From NCBI GenBank assembly GCA_017163975.1, contig JAFFSR010000249.1, positions 5,748,001 to 5,812,000 of the forward strand: a DNA stretch of 64,000 bases, written 5' to 3'. Below are positions 1-11,476 of this stretch, piece after piece; within the stretch, counting starts at the first letter, position 1, and every line of letters starts with the position of its first letter. The translations under genes and the position numbers were made by a program. This stretch comes from Anastatus disparis. Lineage: Eukaryota; Arthropoda; Insecta; Hymenoptera; Eupelmidae. The notes under the pieces were generated by a model, which worked only from the letters and a program-made list of their open reading frames with translations, was not told the DNA's origin and made no database searches.

Positions 1-737
1 TCTCAACTTTTTTATAGATTGTGTCATGAAACGAATTTTTAAATTAGTGTTATTCAAAAAGTAAATAATTTTTTATATAATTTTTTTATAAATTATGTAA
101 TTTTTTCAATATTATAGCATAAAAGACAAAAATAATTTGACATTAGTAAGTAATAAAATAATCACTGATTGTTAATCAAAGTGAAGTATTATTTGCAAGA
201 TATTCAAAGAAAAAATGCACGTTTGTTCTAAATTTTAACTGCAAAAAGTTTTAAAAAAAGGAAGCTTTATTTTTCACTATAAAAATGGTTATTATACATT
301 GCTTTGAAACGATACTAAATTAGTAAATGAAAATGTTTCTTTTATCACGGTATTTCACGCAAAATTTGTGACTACACAGAGAAAAAAGTTTTTTTTAACT
401 TTAAAAAAGGTGTTTTTGAATAGAAGAAATACGATGCAAAGACATACATTTTTTTGAGTCTAAGAAAAAACATTTTTAACTCAATAAAATATTTTTAAAC
501 TCAAAAAAAACCCTTGGAATATTCTTTAAGACAATATTATATTTAATAAAAAAAATATTTGAATTTTTAAAAATATCTTATTAACTTTAAGAAATTAGTT
601 ACTTTGGAAATAGTGTTAAAAATCAGTAAAACTTTCCTAAAAACAATGCTATAATATTTTTTTATTAAAAAAATGTAATACTCATGTAAAATAATTTTAT
701 TTTTACTATTTACTACGTTTTTATTAACTCGCTTTGG

Positions 738-738
<1 letters not shown>
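1..738. other. AT-rich stretch, nothing recognised
   Basis: No coding, RNA or repeat feature is visible beyond A- and T-runs. Confidence 0.5.
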
Positions 739-780
<42 letters not shown>

Positions 781-781
781 T
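739..781 (+). repeat. (GTCT)n microsatellite
   Basis: About ten and a half uninterrupted tandem copies of GTCT in an otherwise AT-rich setting. Confidence 0.97.
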
Positions 782-897
782 CGGTACGAATTTTGCAACC
801 GATTGTAAACTAACTTCCTGATGAGCTAGAGACTTGAAATTTTAAATATAGCTCGGAACTGGATGACAATGCAATATTATAAAAAAAATATATATAT

Positions 898-1382
898 CTA
901 CCGAACAATATATTAATATATTCAATCATATACGGAGATGTTGGCAAAATTGAAGATTTGAAGATTTTATACATAGATACACTTTTAACATTAGTGTCTA
1001 AACATCTTCGAAAATTTTAAAAATCTTCTTTTGATATATTAATATATTAATATATTAATATATCAAATATAGTAATATATTAATATAGTAATATATTAAT
1101 ATATTAATATATCAAATATATTAATATATTAATATATCAAATATATTAATATATTAATATATTAATATATCAAATATATTAATATATTAATATATTCAAT
1201 ATTATATTTTTGCATGCATTGTTGGATAATGTAATTAAATATATATTCCCACCGAAAAATATATTAATACAATTATATACGGAGATATTGGAAAAATTGA
1301 AATTTTGAAGATTTTATATATAGATATACTTTTAACATTAGTGTCTAACCCTCTTCGAAAATTTTTAAAATTCTTTAACTTC
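898..1382 (+). repeat. 130-bp direct repeat pair around an AT satellite
   Basis: A segment starting CCGAACAATATATTAAT at about 898-1032 recurs at about 1251-1382 with scattered differences. Both copies contain TTTTAACATTAGTGTCTAA followed by a CTCTTCGAAAA- or ATCTTCGAAAA-like end. The satellite at 1036-1206 lies between them. A local segmental duplication is the simple reading; no coding sense is seen. Confidence 0.8.
1036..1206 (+). repeat. ATATTAAT satellite with ATCAAAT spacers
   Basis: Tandem ATATTAAT units interrupted at intervals by ATCAAAT, giving a short higher-order pattern. It is almost pure A+T. Confidence 0.93.
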
Positions 1383-1641
1383 TCATATTGCAATTAGACA
1401 TAAATTACAGCATTTTCTATTATACATATAGAATTGGAGACTGTATTTTATTCATTTTATGGTCTAACAATGCATAAAACAATAAATCTTGGTTGAATTT
1501 CTAATGGCGTCATTATCGTCAAAATGGCGGGAAACTCACCATGCGATTACGTGTTCTCTAAAAAAAATAGATGAAACACGTTTTAGTCCCTTGACAACAA
1601 TATATATGCTATATAATATGCACTGTTGGACAACACGATAA

Positions 1642-1674
1642 ATAATATTAATAATAATAATAATAATAATAATA
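1642..1674 (+). repeat. (ATA)n microsatellite
   Basis: Near-perfect trinucleotide tract of about 11 units. Confidence 0.93.
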
Positions 1675-1773
1675 CCAAAATGTATAAGATAATATTTAAA
1701 TAAAAAAAAATTTTCAATCTACCACGTTTTTAATTGAACTAAAAAGTATAAAATAATATTAAAAAAAAAAAAA

Positions 1774-2001
1774 AACTTTTTAATGTACACGTTTTATAAT
1801 GAACCAAAAAGTATAAAATAATATGTAATGAAATGAAAAGTGAATAATGATTTGAAATAAAAAAACGTGGGGCGCATACAATACATAATAATAAACATGC
1901 GCCCCACGTTTTTTTATTTCAAATCATTATTCACTTTTCATTTCATTACACATTATTTTATACTTTTTGGTTCATTATAAAAACGTAGTACATTAAAAAG
2001 T
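1774..2001. mobile_element. Palindromic non-autonomous element
   Basis: Two arms, about 1774-1877 and 1896-2001, are close reverse complements around an 18-base loop. The inner end of the stem is GTGGGGCGCAT pairing with ATGCGCCCCAC. Similarity fades outward in A/T runs and may reach about 1750 and 2030. It has no ORF. The structure fits a foldback MITE, but no target duplication could be fixed, so the superfamily is open. Confidence 0.75.
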
Positions 2002-2392
2002 TTTTTTTTTATTTTTAATATTATTTTTATATCAAAATCAAAAAAACATCTTACATCAAATAATTTTTGAATCCAAAGACATCATTTTTAAATTAAACAA
2101 ATTAGTTCATGACTTCGATAAACCTATCTCTTTTCCACAATAGAATGTTTGCTCTTGTAAAAAGCGGTGTAATTGGTTATATTTCTTTACATTGAAAAAT
2201 GTATTTCGAATTGAAAAAAAATAATTGTCAGAATCAAGAAAATATAACTGAAAAACTTAAAAAATTTTCTTATTTCAATCAAATAATTATCATTTTCATT
2301 TAAAATGTACATTTTAGTAAAAAAAAATTTTTTATAACAATTGCTTATAAACATGTAGACAAAAAATAAATTTTGATAAAAATTAACATTAA

Positions 2393-2773
2393 GAGCAGGT
2401 CATATATCTCTGTCCTTTTCCAATCAAACTATTAATTTTTTTGCAAAAACTAATGATTGTAGCAAAAAATAAGGAGATAGCCCCATCTTGTATCATAAAA
2501 AGCAATATTTTTTTTTATGAGGAAAAATTATTTTTATCGATTCTATTTGAAGAAGACTTTGAAAAACTTATAAAATAACGGTTAGAATGGACAATTCAGT
2601 TTTTCAAAGTTTTCTTAAAAACGAAGCGATAAAAATAATTTTTCCTCGTGAAAGAAAATATTGCTTTTTATTATACGAGATGGGGCTTGCTTCTTATTTT
2701 TTGCTACAATTATTAGGTTTTGCAGAAAAATGAATTTTTTAGTTAGAAAAGAATAGAGATATATGACCTGCTC
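2393..2773. mobile_element. 381-bp TTAA-target MITE, copy A
   Basis: Terminal inverted repeats begin GAGCAGGTCATATATCTCTG and end with the complement GACCTGCTC. The arms are complementary over most of their length. It is flanked by TTAA on the left (2389-2392) and TGAA on the right, one change from TTAA. The copy at 36381-36761 has the same length, the same arm layout and intact TTAA on both sides. TTAA targets are typical of piggyBac-type elements. There is no coding capacity. Confidence 0.88.
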
Positions 2774-2777
2774 TGAA

Positions 2778-3118
2778 CAGTTTTAAAAAAATATTTCTTT
2801 GAATAAAAAAATAATTTTATCAATCAAAAGAGTTCAAGTAATTAAAAATAAATTGAAATTTATATTGCAGAAAGAGAACTTGAATTTGTTGAAATATTTA
2901 TTTGAACTAATATTTTAAATTTACTTGTAACGAATTATTTCTATGCTTAAAAGTGATGTTTCATGTTTTCAAAATAATATATTATACTACAAAAAAATAT
3001 TTCTTGGCCTTGAAAAATTCAGATATATTTTCAAAGAAACATAATACTTATTCAATGAATAGTTACTTATATTTGGTACGAAGAAATTTATCAATACAAA
3101 ATATTTTTAACATGCATA
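2778..3118. other. AT-rich stretch, nothing recognised
   Basis: Spacer between two DNA elements. The short open frame here has no recognisable family and AT-rich codons throughout. Confidence 0.5.
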
Positions 3119-3928
3119 CACTGAGAAAAATAGATTATAACTTTAGTTATAGATAGTAATAAAAATTACTATATTTTATAGGAGAGCTGGGACATTTCTG
3201 TATTATAACGATTTTTATTACATTTATAAAAAATATTACTATAAATTTGATAAAGTTGGCAACAATCGTTTAAGAAATGAAACTATATCTTATTAGAAAA
3301 ATTGCTATATTACATAGTAAAAATTATGTTATAGTAAAATTTGTTATGACAGAGTAAAAATATTTGATATCTTATGTTGGAATTAATGTTATAAAAATAA
3401 TAAATTTTATTATGCATATAATAAATTTCATTATGCATATAATAAATTTTATTATGAATATAATAAATTTTACTATTTCAAATAGTAATGTCGAGTCGAT
3501 GATCTGTAAATTTTATTTCTAACCTCAAAATTTTCTACCAAATTGAAAGTATAGTTGTGTAACATATGTAGACGATTCGAAATTTTATAAGTAACATGTC
3601 GTAATGGCGCAGTCGGTAACGTTCACGCTTTCCAGTCTCGAGGTCCCGGGTTCGACTCCACTTCAGGTTCGTTTTTTTCTAAGGTAATTTATTTTAAAAA
3701 AATTGATTATTAAAATTTAAATTAATAAGTTAAATAAATTTAAAAAATTTCATTGACAAGTTTCGGGTACAAAAAAAAAAATTTTTTTTCTACATATCTG
3801 TTTTTATAAATTTTACTAAGTAATACAGTAATTTTTATTATAAGGCAGAAATGTCCCACTCGTACTATATAATATAGTAATTTTTAATACAATCTATAGT
3901 TATATTTACTATAGGATTTCTCTCAGTG
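3119..3928. mobile_element. TA-flanked TIR element with a tRNA-like core
   Basis: The ends read CACTGAGAAAAAT and its complement CTCAGTG, each with TA outside (3117-3118, 3929-3930), as in Tc1/mariner-type insertions. Imperfect inverted repeats of about 110 bp carry conserved blocks such as GGGACATTTCTG in the left arm and CAGAAATGTCCC in the right. The interior holds a tRNA-like A box/B box module. It is 810 bp long with no transposase, so non-autonomous. Confidence 0.82.
3598..3671 (+). pseudogene. tRNA-like pol III promoter module
   Basis: TGGCGCAGTCGG at 3605-3616 matches the A-box consensus, and GGTTCGACTCC at 3649-3659 matches the B-box consensus exactly, with about 32 bases between them, a normal spacing. 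The cloverleaf is poor: the T stem forms only two or three pairs, and neither the acceptor nor the anticodon stem closes. It therefore looks like a tRNA-derived promoter head, as in SINEs, and not a working tRNA. It lies inside the TIR element at 3119-3928. Confidence 0.75.
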
Positions 3929-3930
3929 TA

Positions 3931-4697
3931 AAAATATTTTATTGAAGGAAAAAAATTTTATTTTAAACATTTAACTTAATTTTTATTTTAATATTACGAG
4001 ATATAAATTTAAAATAAAATTAATAATATTCAGTATGAGATATTGTTAAGTTTAAGAAATATCTTATGTTGTTGAGAAATATTTCAATGATATTTAAAAA
4101 TTTTATTTTCACTGACGGAATAAATAATATTGATACAAAAAATATTTCACCGATTGCCAGAAAGAATATATTCGATACAATAAAATTTTGTCGTTACTAA
4201 GAAATTTTTTTTCAAGTGTAGCTATTATCATTATTAGTATCATATGTCTTTTATTCTTATCATAAATAAACAAAGACAGAATTAGGTTCAAGTAACAACC
4301 TTTACTTGAGTTAGGTCTATGAATAGGAGCCTAAGATCGTCTATGATGATAAAAATTTATATGGTTGGAACATATGTTCAAAATAGATAACAAATATTAT
4401 TTTCTTCCTTGAGAAATAATAAGTTAATTGAAAAAAAATTTTATTTCTTATTCATTTTTTAGTCTATTTTCAATTATAACAAATTTTATAAAAAATGAAG
4501 CAATTTATTTTAACATATTTTAACAATGAAAATATTATTAATTTATAGAATTCATAGTAAAGGATTAAATATTTTTTTCTTACCTGCAAGAAATAAAATG
4601 TTTCCTTTCGAATATTCGCCTTTGTGACTCGGAGGACTACAGTTAACGGTAGGCCGGAGTAGAACCTGATACCGACCGAGTAACAATTGAGTTGTTT
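3931..4697. other. No gene recognised
   Basis: AT-rich, ending in a less AT-rich patch at about 4615-4690. No family match is recognised. Confidence 0.5.
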
Positions 4698-4989
4698 GTT
4701 ATTTACTCAAGTTTTAATCGGTGTATCTTCAAACTAAAGGTCGAGCGCAATAGATATTACTATTATGAACATCTATGCACAAGAAAAAAATATCTACCGG
4801 TTTGTTTTTGAGAAAAGTAAGTAACGCGAAAATATTATAAACATAAACTTTTCCTTTGACGTTACTTATTTTTCTCAAAAACAAACCGATAGATATTTTT
4901 TTTCTTGTACATTGATGTTCATAATAATAATATCTATTGCGCTCGATCTTCAATTTGAAGATACACCGATTAAAACTTGAGTAAATAAC
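4698..4989. mobile_element. 292-bp hairpin MITE
   Basis: The left arm (about 4698-4825) and right arm (about 4860-4989) are near-perfect reverse complements. They start GTTATTTACTCAAG and end CTTGAGTAAATAAC, with a loop of about 35 bases. No target duplication is obvious beyond A/T bases. Open frames across it are by-products of the palindrome. Confidence 0.85.
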
Positions 4990-5437
4990 AAAAATGCCAA
5001 TTAGACAAGGACAGCGAATCCGGCCTGCTCTTAAGTTAACTGTGGTGTTTTTTAACAAAGTAAAATGCGTCATCAAAGTCCTCACAATCGTCTTGCTCAA
5101 AAGACTCAAGAGTATCTTTTCTCGTACTCTTATAATACATCAGCTTTGTTCCAAATGCTTCTCAGGACTGCGCACGATGTATTCACAAAATTTATCACGC
5201 GTTAGATAGCTCTAAAGAAGCTTGCTGATTGGTGTATACAGCTTATCTATAAATGAAATCCCAGAATGTGCAGTAGATTTTCGGATACAGAAATGTACTG
5301 AGCATTACTGGTACGCAACTTCGGGAAGCGTGTGGAACACAGCCTTTTGTATGCGAACGTAATTTCATAAGCAAGATAATGAAAAGTCTGTGCACGCGTT
5401 TATACGATGTAATACATACATGTATATATATATATAT
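4990..5437. other. No gene recognised
   Basis: Has a higher GC content than its surroundings and one 71-codon open frame on the plus strand with no recognisable domain. It ends in a (TA)n tract that is the target of the next element. Confidence 0.45.
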
Positions 5438-6736
5438 GGGACGTTTCACGTCAACTCACCTAACAAAAAAATAGAATTCGTCGAAAATCTGTGAAAATAT
5501 TCTATTTGATACCCAAAATATACAAAAAAAATATTAGAGGTCGAGGTCAAAGGGGTCAGGATTTAAACGTGATGGAATTTTTCGAATTTTCCAAATTTTT
5601 TGCTAAATAAATATTTTAATGAACTTTTTCCTCAAAAACTATCAATTTTTCGTTAAAACTTAATAGAATACTTTTTCTTGGAAATTAGATGTAGAATTTA
5701 CCTGAATTTTTGCAAATTATAATATACTGATTTTTATGCTTACTTGATCGATTTAAACATACTATTTAGTATATCTAAAAATCGAGCAGGTTAAATTGGC
5801 TTTTTAAAGTCTTATTTTTTTCATTTTTTTATGAGGAAAAAATATACGAAGCCTCCAGTTGGGCAGCTTTCTCAAAGTTACTTAATTGTGCAAAAAAGTC
5901 TAAATAAATCGTTATTTTGGATCAATGATGAGATTCGTGATTTTTTTTCTGAAAAAGTATTGATTTTTGGGACAAATGTATAAAAATGTTTTTTATTGGA
6001 AATTGTATGTTAAATGTATGTAAATTTTTGTAAACCATTATTTGCTAAACATCACAAATTATAAATGAAATTTTGAAATTTTGAAATTTATTTTTTGTTA
6101 AATTTTTAGTATATATGGTTCATAATGTCTTAAATTACAATTTGTAAAAATATGTTCATATCCTAAACATGATGTCCAATAAAAAACATTTTTATACATT
6201 TGTCCCAAAAATCAATACTTTTTCAGAAAAAAAAATCACGAATCTCATCATTGATCCAAAATAACGATTTTTTCAGACATTTTTGCACAATCAAGTAACT
6301 TTGAGAAGGCTGTCCAACTGGAGGCTTCGTATATTTTTTCCTCATAAAAAAACAAAAAAAATAAGACTTTAAAAAGCTAATTTAACCTGCTCGATTTTTA
6401 AATATACTAAATAGTATGTTTAAATCGATTAAGTAAGCATAAAAATCAGTATATTATAATTTGCAAAAATTCAGGTAAATTCTACATCTAATTTCCAAGA
6501 AAAAGTATTCTATTAAGTTTTAACGAAAAATTGATAGTTTTTGAGGAAAAAATTCATTAAAATATTTATTTAGTAAAAAATTTGGAAAATTCGAAAAATT
6601 CCATCACGTTTAAATCCTGACCCCTTTGACCTCGATCTCTAAAATTTTTTTTGTATATTTTGGGTAGTAAATAGAACATTTTCACAGATTTTCGACGAAT
6701 TCTTTTTTTTTGTTAGGTGAGTTGACGTGAAACGTC

Positions 6737-6738
<2 letters not shown>
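5438..6738. mobile_element. 1.3-kb foldback element, full copy
   Basis: Begins GGGACGTTTCACGTCAACTC and ends with the reverse complement, in (TA)n on both sides. The arms are about 540 bp each and nearly perfect over their length, with a central loop of about 210 bp that has no ORF. A single arm of the same family occurs at 50191-50738. The absence of a transposase makes it non-autonomous. Confidence 0.9.

Positions 6739-6769
<31 letters not shown>
6739..6769 (+). repeat. (AT)n microsatellite
   Basis: Alternating AT tract directly abutting the foldback element, probably its insertion target. Confidence 0.95.
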
Positions 6770-6775
<6 letters not shown>

Positions 6776-8450
6776 AATTGAATATATTGAAATTAAGTAT
6801 AGTTAAATTAATTACAATGTTATATTAGGCAGATAATTTATTACAATATTATTCTCTTCTTCAAGTTTCTCTTGAGGAGATAGATTATAGATATGATAAA
6901 ATAACTTTAGTTTGTTCACTAATAGTATATAAGATATCTGAAAGATATTGATTATATTCTTAATTTTATAACTCACGATTGAGGTGCACATTTTTAATTA
7001 TTTCATGAGGAGTTAGATTAAGTAGTTTAACTTGATGAGAATGACTCGACATCGATTTCAAAGCCCTAACAATCTGGTTTGGCTAATGTATTTAATAGTT
7101 TTGTCACTGTTGTACGTACTTTGTAGTTTTCAACTCGCTAGTAGTTAATCAGGTGTTGCATTTGCGTGTAGCTGTAGGTAATTTCACAATTGGTGGTGCA
7201 GGTTATTTATTGCACATATGATCTTATTGCCTCGTTGTAGTTTTCCTCTAGGCTTTTAATTACTTTGGCTACTTTTTCCCATTCGGTGTTTATTATTTTT
7301 TCTAAGAACTAAGTGTTACATTCCGGATCGCTGCATCCGTATGGGAATATTTGAAATTTATAATAATTTTAAACATAAAAGAAATTTGGTCAGTATTTAA
7401 AAGAAGGTAGTTATAGTGGCTATGGTTTGTGTTGCACTGTAGCTTGGTCGTTAGTAGAGTTATAATTTTTTTGAATTTTGCTAGCTAAGCGTTTTATGTT
7501 AGCTTGAAAGAATTGCAGTTTTGCTGTTAGATGGAATTTTTTAATGTTTTATTTTCCTTTTAAATTTATAAGTTAAAAGTAACGGTAATATCCAGTGTCA
7601 ATTTGTATTGTAGAAGGTATTGATATAAAATTTAGAGAGAAAGAAGGAAAGGAAAGAGAAAAAAAAAATATGGTTTATGTACAGGTAAGCATCTAATCAT
7701 TATTTTTTTTTGTAGGGAGGAAAATTAAGACATTATTTGTTTATTAATAATTGTTTAATATTTTAGTTTTATGCGTGGCGTGATGAGATATTATTAAGGC
7801 TTTATTACAGGATCTGCAGGAGTCGGTCCTCGTTTACCAGGATTATGCAGAGTTTATACCGCCGCTGCGGTATTATAACTTGAGGTCTATTAATGTAAAA
7901 TTTCTTTTCATTTTCTTATAATAGAAGTCGTAGGAATGATAAAAAAAAAAAAAATTTTTGTTGTAGTATAATTCCTGGGCTGTTCTGTGGGTTTTACGAC
8001 GGATGGATCGTTGGGCAAATGATAGATTTTATTTAGGAAGCAAAAAGTTTAATTGAGATAAAATTTTTTCTATGAAAATTTGCTTAAATTGTTAATGGAG
8101 TATTGGTGAAGGTTGTGATGATGCAAGATGTGGTGTTAATTTATGCGGGATACATACGATTATATACCGTAGTTTTGTGATTAAAGTGCATTAGAATAGT
8201 ATATGAGTATATTGAAATTTAGATTAAAATAAAGGAAAACAAAAATAAAATTCCATTGATTTATTTATTAATTAAATCATTTTTATTTATTTCAAATGAA
8301 AGCAAAAATCTAATATTCTATAGAACTAAATATATAAATATTTCAAGTGTAAAATATCCTATATTATATTAAAGTAAAACCACTTTTTTTTCGTTTCTCC
8401 GCAATTTTCAAATGTGTCTAATCTTTTGGTAATAAGAGTAGCAATTTTCT
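6770..8450. other. No gene recognised
   Basis: About 1.7 kb of AT-rich DNA without a long reading frame or a repeat I can name. A GC-richer patch at about 7808-7885 (GGATCTGCAGGAGTCGG and on) may be a remnant of something coding, but nothing supports a call. Confidence 0.45.
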
Positions 8451-8672
8451 ATTGGGCCCTATATAATTAGTACTCATTAGTCATAAGCTTCTTTTCGGGC
8501 CATATTTTTTTGGGTCTTATATTATTTTGGGCCCTATATCTTTATTTGATGCCCATTTTTTGGACCTTTTTTTATCCTTATATTTCCTTGGGCTCTTTAT
8601 TTTTTTGGGTCTTATATTTTTTTGGGTCCAATATTTTTTAGTCTCCATATTTTTTTGGACCTAATATTTTTT
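8451..8672 (+). repeat. Degenerate TTTTTTGGGTCTTATA minisatellite
   Basis: Roughly ten variable copies of a 16-22 bp unit made of a T-run, a GGG(C/T)C or GGACC core and an ATAT tail. Copy similarity is moderate. No gene is implied. Confidence 0.75.
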
Positions 8673-8876
8673 TTACAGTTTGCTGCTATGGACTCCTGTA
8701 TGTTTCGTGCGTGAGACCGGTCTTTTGGATGCCGTATTCAAAAGACCAATTTCTATAATACATACGGTAATGAAAAGGGTAACAATGTGAGGGTGCCACA
8801 CACCTCGACGGGCGCCAGATGCGATCCGAAGTCAGTACTAACGAGCGCGGGGCATCGCGCATTCAAAGTCCAGTTT

Positions 8877-8911
<35 letters not shown>

Positions 8912-11476
8912 CGCGGTGTCAAAAAAGTAACGGAACGGTCCTGTATTTTTTTAGGCAAGATATTTTTGGCAAAGGTCAAGGTTATTCCTTTAGTAACTTT
9001 CAACGAGGAATCCGATGGTGAACTTTATTTTGACCTTAAGGATGATCTTCAAGGTCATTTCAAAGTCAACTTTTTTTCGAATGCGAACTCCCTATTTTGA
9101 TACCGGCAGTCAAAAAAGTAGAAAATTTTACGTTCAAATATGTACTTATGTCACATGACCTGAACGACATTGAACCTGATTTGAAGGACATCTGAAACTC
9201 ATGACCGTCTGACCTCTGGAAACGTCTGTATCGTACTGGACAAGACCATTCCTTCAGTAACTTTTAACGAGGAATCCGATAGTGAACTTTATTTTGACCT
9301 TGAGAATGACCTTGAAGGTCATTTCAAGGTCATCAAAACTTAACGTTGGGCTAATTTGAGGTGAGACTTTTTTATACTGGTCAAGATAATGGTTATTTCC
9401 AGTAAATTTGTAATGTAATAAATGGCTCGATGAATATGAATAAGGTTCTTTTTCATGCTACACAGTTACTGCATATGAACTCTGCACTCATACTAAGTTA
9501 GCGACGTCAACAATTTCCTTGATCTTTTTAGTATTTATCCATTGTTTTTAAGTCATATGTTACAATTGAACTCCTAATTTTGATATTTACCTTCCTCAGA
9601 AACTAACATAAATTCAAAGCGTTATATGTTAAATTTTTGTTAATTTTAAATTTTTTCTTCATTTGTTAAGTGTTATTCAAAAAATTCAAATAATTTAATA
9701 GACTTTGCATTTGTAGTATCTCTCTTTCAAATAAATAAAGTTTAATTTTTATTTTTTAATTTTTCGAAGAGTCTTCCTGCAATTTGTTTAGTTTTTTGTT
9801 CTCATTTCACTCAAAAGCCATGGTGTATGTTCGACTTTCTGAGCGGGAAAGAATATCTCTATTAATGATGTGTGGTTGGGAGATAGCCAGCGAAGTTTAG
9901 AGGATACGTGGATATTATTTAATCATACTTTCTGTAACAGAGATGGTGCAAGCCAAATATCTAAATCCACAGTACAAAGAACTGTACGGCGTTTTGATGA
10001 GCATGGGACTCTTAATGATCTCGGGAGATCTGACCGTACAAAGTCTGCAACTACTGAAGAAAAAAAATTTGAGATCGTGCAAGCTTTCGTTGAAATCAGT
10101 ATCATACTCTACGTAAAGCATCAAATGAATATGACATTTCTCATGAATCAGTGCGAAAAATATTAAAAAATATAAATTTCCATCCCTATAAAGTACATTT
10201 GGTACAAGAGCTTAGTGATGATGATCCGGACCGTTGAGTTGAAATTTGTGAAACAATGATGACTAGAATCGACGCAAATCCAAATTTTTTGTATAATACA
10301 ATTTTTTCTGGTGAAGCTACTTTCCAGTTTAATGGTGAAGTAAACAGACATAATTGTAGATATTGGTCAGATGCAAATCCTTTTTGGATAGGTCCTTTTT
10401 TATCGAAGGCAATCTCACCGCCGATAGATATAAAGAGCTTCTCAGAAATTAAATTATACCAGGAATAAGAGAAGTAACAGGTGATAATTTTGACGAAATA
10501 TGGTTTTAACAGGATGGAGCTGCACCTTACTTAGGTAGGAATGTTCGAGCATACTTAAATGATCAATTCACTGGTAGATGGATTGGAAGAAGAGGTGCAA
10601 TTGAGTAGCCTGCTAGATCACCCGATCTGACGCCCTTTGCTTACTTTCTTTGGGGTTATTTAAATAATAAAGTTTACGCACCTCAACCACAAACTTTAGA
10701 TGAACTGCGGAACAGGACTTCACAAGAAGCTGTTTTAATAAATACAGAAATGATTCACAGAGCTGTTACTGCTTTTTATGAAAGCATAGCTGCTTGCCAA
10801 GAAGTTTAAGGTTCGCAGTTTGAACAAATGAAATAAATATCAGCAAAATGTGAGAGGCAAGGGGACTCACGCTAAACCAGCACCCCAAAGGAAGCAGAAT
10901 TTACTACGTCCACGCCGTTGCTCCTGGGTAGTGCCAGAAGTAAAACTATACCTCTGATCTTCCCTAAGGTCAGACAGCTATTAAGTTCAGATTATCTTCA
11001 AATGAGGGTCAAGGTCGTTTAGTGTTCATGTGACCCGAGTACATATTTGAACGTAAAATTATCCGCTATTTCGATTGACGGTATCAAAATAGAGGGTTCG
11101 CGTTTGAAAAAAAAAGTTGACCTTGAAATGACCTTGCAGGTCATCCTCAAGGTCGAAATAAAGTTCACCATCGGATTCCTCGTTGGAAGTTACTGTAGGA
11201 ATGGCCTTGTTCTGTACGATACAGACCTCTTTAGAGGTCAGACGGTCATGAGTTTCAGATGTCCTTTAAATTAGGTTCAAGGTTGTTTAGGTCATGTGAC
11301 TTGAGTACATATTTGAACTTAAAATTTTTCACTCTTTCGATTGCCGCTATCAAAATAGGAGGTTCGTATTTGGAAAAAAAGTTGACCTTGAAATGACCTT
11401 GAAGGTAATCCTCAAGGTCAAAATAAAGTTCACCATCGGATGCCTAGTTGAAAGTTACTGAAGGATATTCCTTATG
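8912..11476 (+). mobile_element. Mariner-type element, right end lost
   Basis: The left end follows a (TA)n tract and reads CGCGGTGTCAAAAAAGTAAC, a mariner-style terminus. A long subterminal arm (about 8970-9340) recurs in reverse complement at about 10985-11476 on the far side of a transposase-like region, so the element had inverted repeats of at least 450 bp. Each arm contains two tandem units of about 260 bp starting GAGGAATCCGAT. The right arm stops before the terminal bases and abuts the truncated ISL2EU-like gene. The arms are rich in TGACCTTGA/TCAAGGTCA motifs. Confidence 0.82.
9820..10809 (+). pseudogene. Mariner/IS630-type transposase, dead
   Basis: The frame opens MVYVRLSERERISLLMMCGW at 9820 and then shifts. 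Across three frames one can follow the family order: an N-terminal helix-turn-helix with an SKSTVQRTVRRFDE-like helix and a GRSDRTKSAT linker, a YKVHLVQEL segment, the first catalytic block, WFxQDGAAPY and SPDLTPFAYFLWGY, ending at a stop at 10807-10809. Damage is clear: at least two frame changes, a TAA inside the second catalytic block, a TAG in the block before SPDLTP, and the first catalytic Asp block reading FSGEATF, i.e. Asp to Gly. The second and third acidic residues are separated by about 36 residues. At about 330 codons it has a normal family length. It would cut and paste the element around it, but this copy cannot. Confidence 0.88.

Noticed and set aside
739..1206. CRISPR-like array
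   Set aside because: The repeats are plain microsatellite and AT satellite without unique spacers, and the sequence is eukaryotic.
3598..3671. A functional tRNA gene
   Set aside because: The A and B boxes are fine but the acceptor, anticodon and T stems do not pair.
4729..5109. A 126-codon minus-strand gene
   Set aside because: It is produced by the hairpin element's complementary arms and shows no recognisable domain.
4994..5209. A 71-codon plus-strand gene
   Set aside because: No family resemblance and no supporting signals; it may be a fragment of an unknown element but cannot be called.
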